A DNA stretch of 64,000 nucleotides from Anseranas semipalmata (Eukaryota; Chordata; Aves; Anseriformes; Anseranatidae): positions 2,446 through 66,445 of the forward strand of contig VXAA01006032.1 in assembly GCA_013399115.1 (NCBI GenBank). The letters run 5' to 3'. This document shows, one piece after another, positions 60,928 through 64,000 of this stretch. Positions within the stretch are counted from its first letter, which is position 1. Each line of letters begins with the position of its first letter. Made by a program: the position numbers and the translations under genes. Under the pieces are notes generated by a model. It had not been told where the DNA came from. It saw nothing but the letters and a program-made list of their open reading frames with translations, and made no database searches.

Positions 60928-61161
60928 TTTAATCTCCTGTATTTTTATGTTGGGAAATGTGGCTCTGCCTTTGTTCACTGGACTTTGTTCTGCAAAATGG
61001 CAGTCACTGTACTCCATTTCAGTAAAGTCACTAGCACCACACCACTAAAGCAAGAGACAGTGTGATGGCTAGTGGGAACACCAAGCTGCTGCCTTTAATC
61101 ATGATTAATCTACTAACAGTAAGCATGAAAAACAACAAACATGAAAGAGGGAATTGCTGGC

Positions 61162-61424
61162 GAGAGAAGAAGAGAAGAGAAGAGAAGAGAAGAGAAGAGA
61201 AGAGAAGAGAAGAGAAGAGAAGAGAAGAGAAGAGAAGAGAAGAGTAGAGAAGAGAAGATAAGAGAGAGAAGTTTCTGTCACTCACTCACTCAGGCTACAG
61301 CCATTTCTGTCTTAAAGNGAGAAGAGAAGAGAAGAGAAGAGAAGAGAAGAGAAGAGAAGAGAAGAGAAGAGAGAGAAGTTTCTGTCACTCACTCACTCAG
61401 GCTACAGCCATTTCTGTCTTAAAG
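61162..61424. repeat. (AAGAG)n array with a duplicated 47-bp flank and a single N
   Basis: A pure five-base purine array runs to about 61270, followed by a 47-bp unique piece (61271-61317, GTTTCTGTCACTCACT onward). A single N at 61318 comes next, then a second AAGAG array and an exact second copy of the 47-bp piece (61378-61424). The period is 107 bp. The Arg/Glu open frames here are the repeat itself. Confidence 0.92.
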
Positions 61425-63435
61425 CTAGTCTGTACTCAAGTGCACAGGAGTGTTACCTTTCAGTTCATGCATTTTACAAGACCATATAATGTTGCAGTAG
61501 AGAGTGTTCAGCTTTTTAAATGTAAATACAGGTCTGTTGGATTTGAATGTTTAACATCACTCTAAATTAAATCAGTCACAGGTGATCCTGTTCCTTGGGA
61601 TTCCCACTTCCAGCTGTCCCCAAGCCAGCACCTGTACCACCATGCCTACCCCTACCACTTCAGGAGTGATCTACAACCCAAAGCAATACAAATGTCTGTC
61701 TGTAGAAAGGTTTCTCATCATTTGCACCAGGTGTCAGAAAAGGAAATGACACGTTCCACCAGCCTGTTAACTTTTCATCCCTCCTCCCCATTCACAAACC
61801 CATGAATTTGCTGAGAGCTCTCTGTCCAAGAAAGACATACTCAAGGAAGTATGGCCACTTGTCATTTTGTTTTTTTAGACAGGAAAGGTGATATATTGAG
61901 GCTTTGGCCTAACAACTTGTGACACTAGGATGTTTTGTGGCTTTGAATAAAGACTCAAGGATTTTCTTGAGCCAAAGCTTTGAAATGATAATGAAGTAGG
62001 TAGCTAGGATGGAGCTGGGAAATCTGAGGCAAAAATTTTATCTACTTTTCAGAGGTAAAATCTCCTACTCATAAACTGGAATGCAAGTTTTCTTGAAGAA
62101 TTATGTTACAATAGCTCTGAACCAATTGACTGAGAGTCAGCAGCTGTCATGTGAAAGAAAGACATTGGAGCAAATTCAGGGCAGCCGGTGGTAGGAATGA
62201 TGGTTTCATGGATGCTGATTCTTGTACAAAGTTGCATTTCAATTATTATTCATGAAATGGAAACATCTAGCTAAGAGTGGGTCCAGGGAAATCACGTACA
62301 TGACTTTGATATAACAGAGAGCAAGCAGGAGATTGAGACTAAGGCATTTAGTTTTTAAGATGAATGTCATATACAAATTTAAAAAACAAATAAAAGGGTA
62401 AAACCTAAAGTCTACAAGTCAAGTAAACTTCCATTGACTTCAGTGGCATTTTATGTGTACTAGTAGTGTGGGAGGAAGAGGCCAGCATTTTACCATGGCA
62501 AATAAACTCTGTTTTCCTTTGGGGAAAGCTCTTGCGGGTCATTTCATTGGTGACCTGAACTCTGAATCTGATTTCAGTCAGCAGACTGTACTGAGCTTCT
62601 TTCTTGAACATGCCTTGTCAGTCAATAGCATGTCTGCACATAGTTTTAATTTGCACCTATGAAATTTCTGATGATGGTTTATTTTGATGTTATTAACTGA
62701 TATATATGTTTGTATTTCTTAGCAGACATTCTTAAGCAGAGACATTTTTAATGTTTCTGAGTGATCAGAATTTTTTTTTGCAATGAATCCTGAAATGTAA
62801 ACTGTCATTGTTAATGTGTCAAATTTGTCATAAGTACATCCTGTTGCTAAAACTCTGCGATGACTTTTGACTCAGACCAATATACCAGACCATATGCATT
62901 CTCAAAATATGTAGCATGTATAGGAATTTCCTCATCCAGCTGGTAGCAAGTTCACAACATGTGTAGCCTGCAGTGATAAGAGTTGGCAGGAAGTTGATGT
63001 TTCGAGGAGCAATAAGTATTACTAATGAAACAAACTTAAAATAATCATTCTCCAAAAACATCTGAATGACGCGCGTGGATGTGTGAAGTTTATACCACTA
63101 CTGACTTTTCTTTTCTCTTGAGAAGAAACTGACATCAGCAATGACTTTCATATTATTTCATTCACTCTTCTCTTCTCCAATCTAGCCCCTCTAAGAATCC
63201 AAGGTTCATGTGGCAATTAACTGAAAACACTTTTTCTCAGAGAGAAATAATAATAAAGGGTTTCATCATCTGATTGCTGTTAAAAATCAATGGCAAAGCT
63301 CTCTTTTGAATTTTAAAAAGAAAATGATCAGATCCAATGTCTGTAGTAACTGACTACTGCAAGGATTAATCTGAGAGGTTTGGAAGAATTTTCCCTTGAG
63401 CAGGAAAAGCCATTAAAAAGGCAATGTGTGAGGCA

Positions 63436-63542
63436 AAGGAAAAAAGAAAAGGAAAAAGAGAAAAGGGAAAAAGAAAAAAAGAAAAAGAAAAAGAAAAAGA
63501 AAAAGAAAAAGAAAAAGAAAAAGAAAAAGAAAGAAGAAAAAG
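63436..63542. repeat. (GAAAAA)n purine tract
   Basis: The + strand is A and G only, with GAAAAA units from about 63481 to 63531. It accounts for the Lys-rich open frame at 63380-63628. Confidence 0.88.
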
Positions 63543-64000
63543 GAATTATTAAAGAGAAACCTGCGTTTTTCTTTAATCTCTATAATGAGGATGGGTTTGA
63601 AAATACCAGGTCAGTCTGTTGTGTGTAGGCTTGTTGCATACACTTATTACTAAAGGGTAGTAAATTACACCTTTTCCTTAGTTTCTCAGCCAAGCTTGGC
63701 TGTATATTGAAAAATTTCTTCTTAGGAACTTCTTCTATTCTTTAGCTAAAGTAACTCATAATTCTATGACAGAACTAAGAAAAAAGACAAAACAGTCATA
63801 AGCATTTACCTTCATTCAGATTAGGTTTTGATGTAAAAGATAAGAGAGTTACTCACACTACGTAGTATGTAAATCTGGTAGAACCTGAGTGATATTCACT
63901 ACGAAAGATGTTATACTGGGCACTGATTCTTACACAAGAACACTAACCAGCAGTCCCCAGATCAGTAATTTAAAAGCCTTGATCTGTGCTCTTAATCATA

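Larger units (their letters stand above)
57491..64000. other. ANO2: ANO2 intronic sequence to the window end
   Basis: Apart from simple repeats no feature is recognised. The next ANO2 exon, which should resume TM7 after MEM, was looked for and not found, so this intron is longer than 8.4 kb. Confidence 0.55.

Noticed and set aside
61031..61422. Ser/Leu-rich (-) and Arg/Glu-rich (+) open frames
   Set aside because: Both are translations of the AAGAG array and its duplicated flank.
63380..63628. Lys-rich 82-codon frame
   Set aside because: Explained by the GAAAAA tract; no domain.

Overview
This is a 64-kb stretch of a bird genome. It is AT-rich and mostly non-coding. The avian assignment rests on many CR1 LINE fragments with the typical avian 3' end (sequence of the type TTGGAAGGGACCT next to short ATTCTATG-like repeats), on avian-type solo LTRs, and on a vertebrate gene split by large introns. 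I cannot name the species.

The only host gene I recognise is an internal part of ANO2 (anoctamin-2, TMEM16B, a calcium-activated chloride channel) on the + strand. Six exons lie at 33210-33284, 38980-39181, 44477-44588, 45948-46005, 46885-46985 and 55396-55544. All have GT-AG borders, and the codon phases join without a break over 697 nt (232 codons plus 1 nt). They encode transmembrane segments 3 to 6 and the start of segment 7. Four of the expected calcium-binding residues are present, as is the TM6 glycine hinge. The earlier exons (N-terminal half, TM1-TM2) and the later ones (TM7-TM10, C-terminus) are not seen here. I therefore read 1-33209 and 55545-64000 as parts of large flanking introns, although a very short divergent exon could have escaped me.

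The rest is intronic sequence carrying mobile elements. There are CR1 fragments at 1-1212 (-), 12620-13485 (+), 26325-27697 (+), 39908-40985 (+), 55638-56338 (+) and 56514-57490 (-, with a second small CR1 nested inside). Two solo LTRs have perfect 5-bp target-site duplications: 3859-4932 (GATGC) and 11336-11718 (AGTAC). A third LTR, related to the first, lies at about 29708-30564. There are many simple repeats, including a 283-bp pyrimidine tract at 43587-43869.

The assembly has two N runs, both inside poly-T tracts, and two single-N joins. One single N sits where the reverse-transcriptase core of a CR1 is missing. The other separates two exact copies of a 47-bp sequence and looks like a misjoined gap. 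I found no RNA gene, CRISPR array, operon-like cluster or new biological system. The observations most worth checking are the solo LTR structures, the two suspicious single-N joins and the unusual compact LTR promoter/poly(A) layout.
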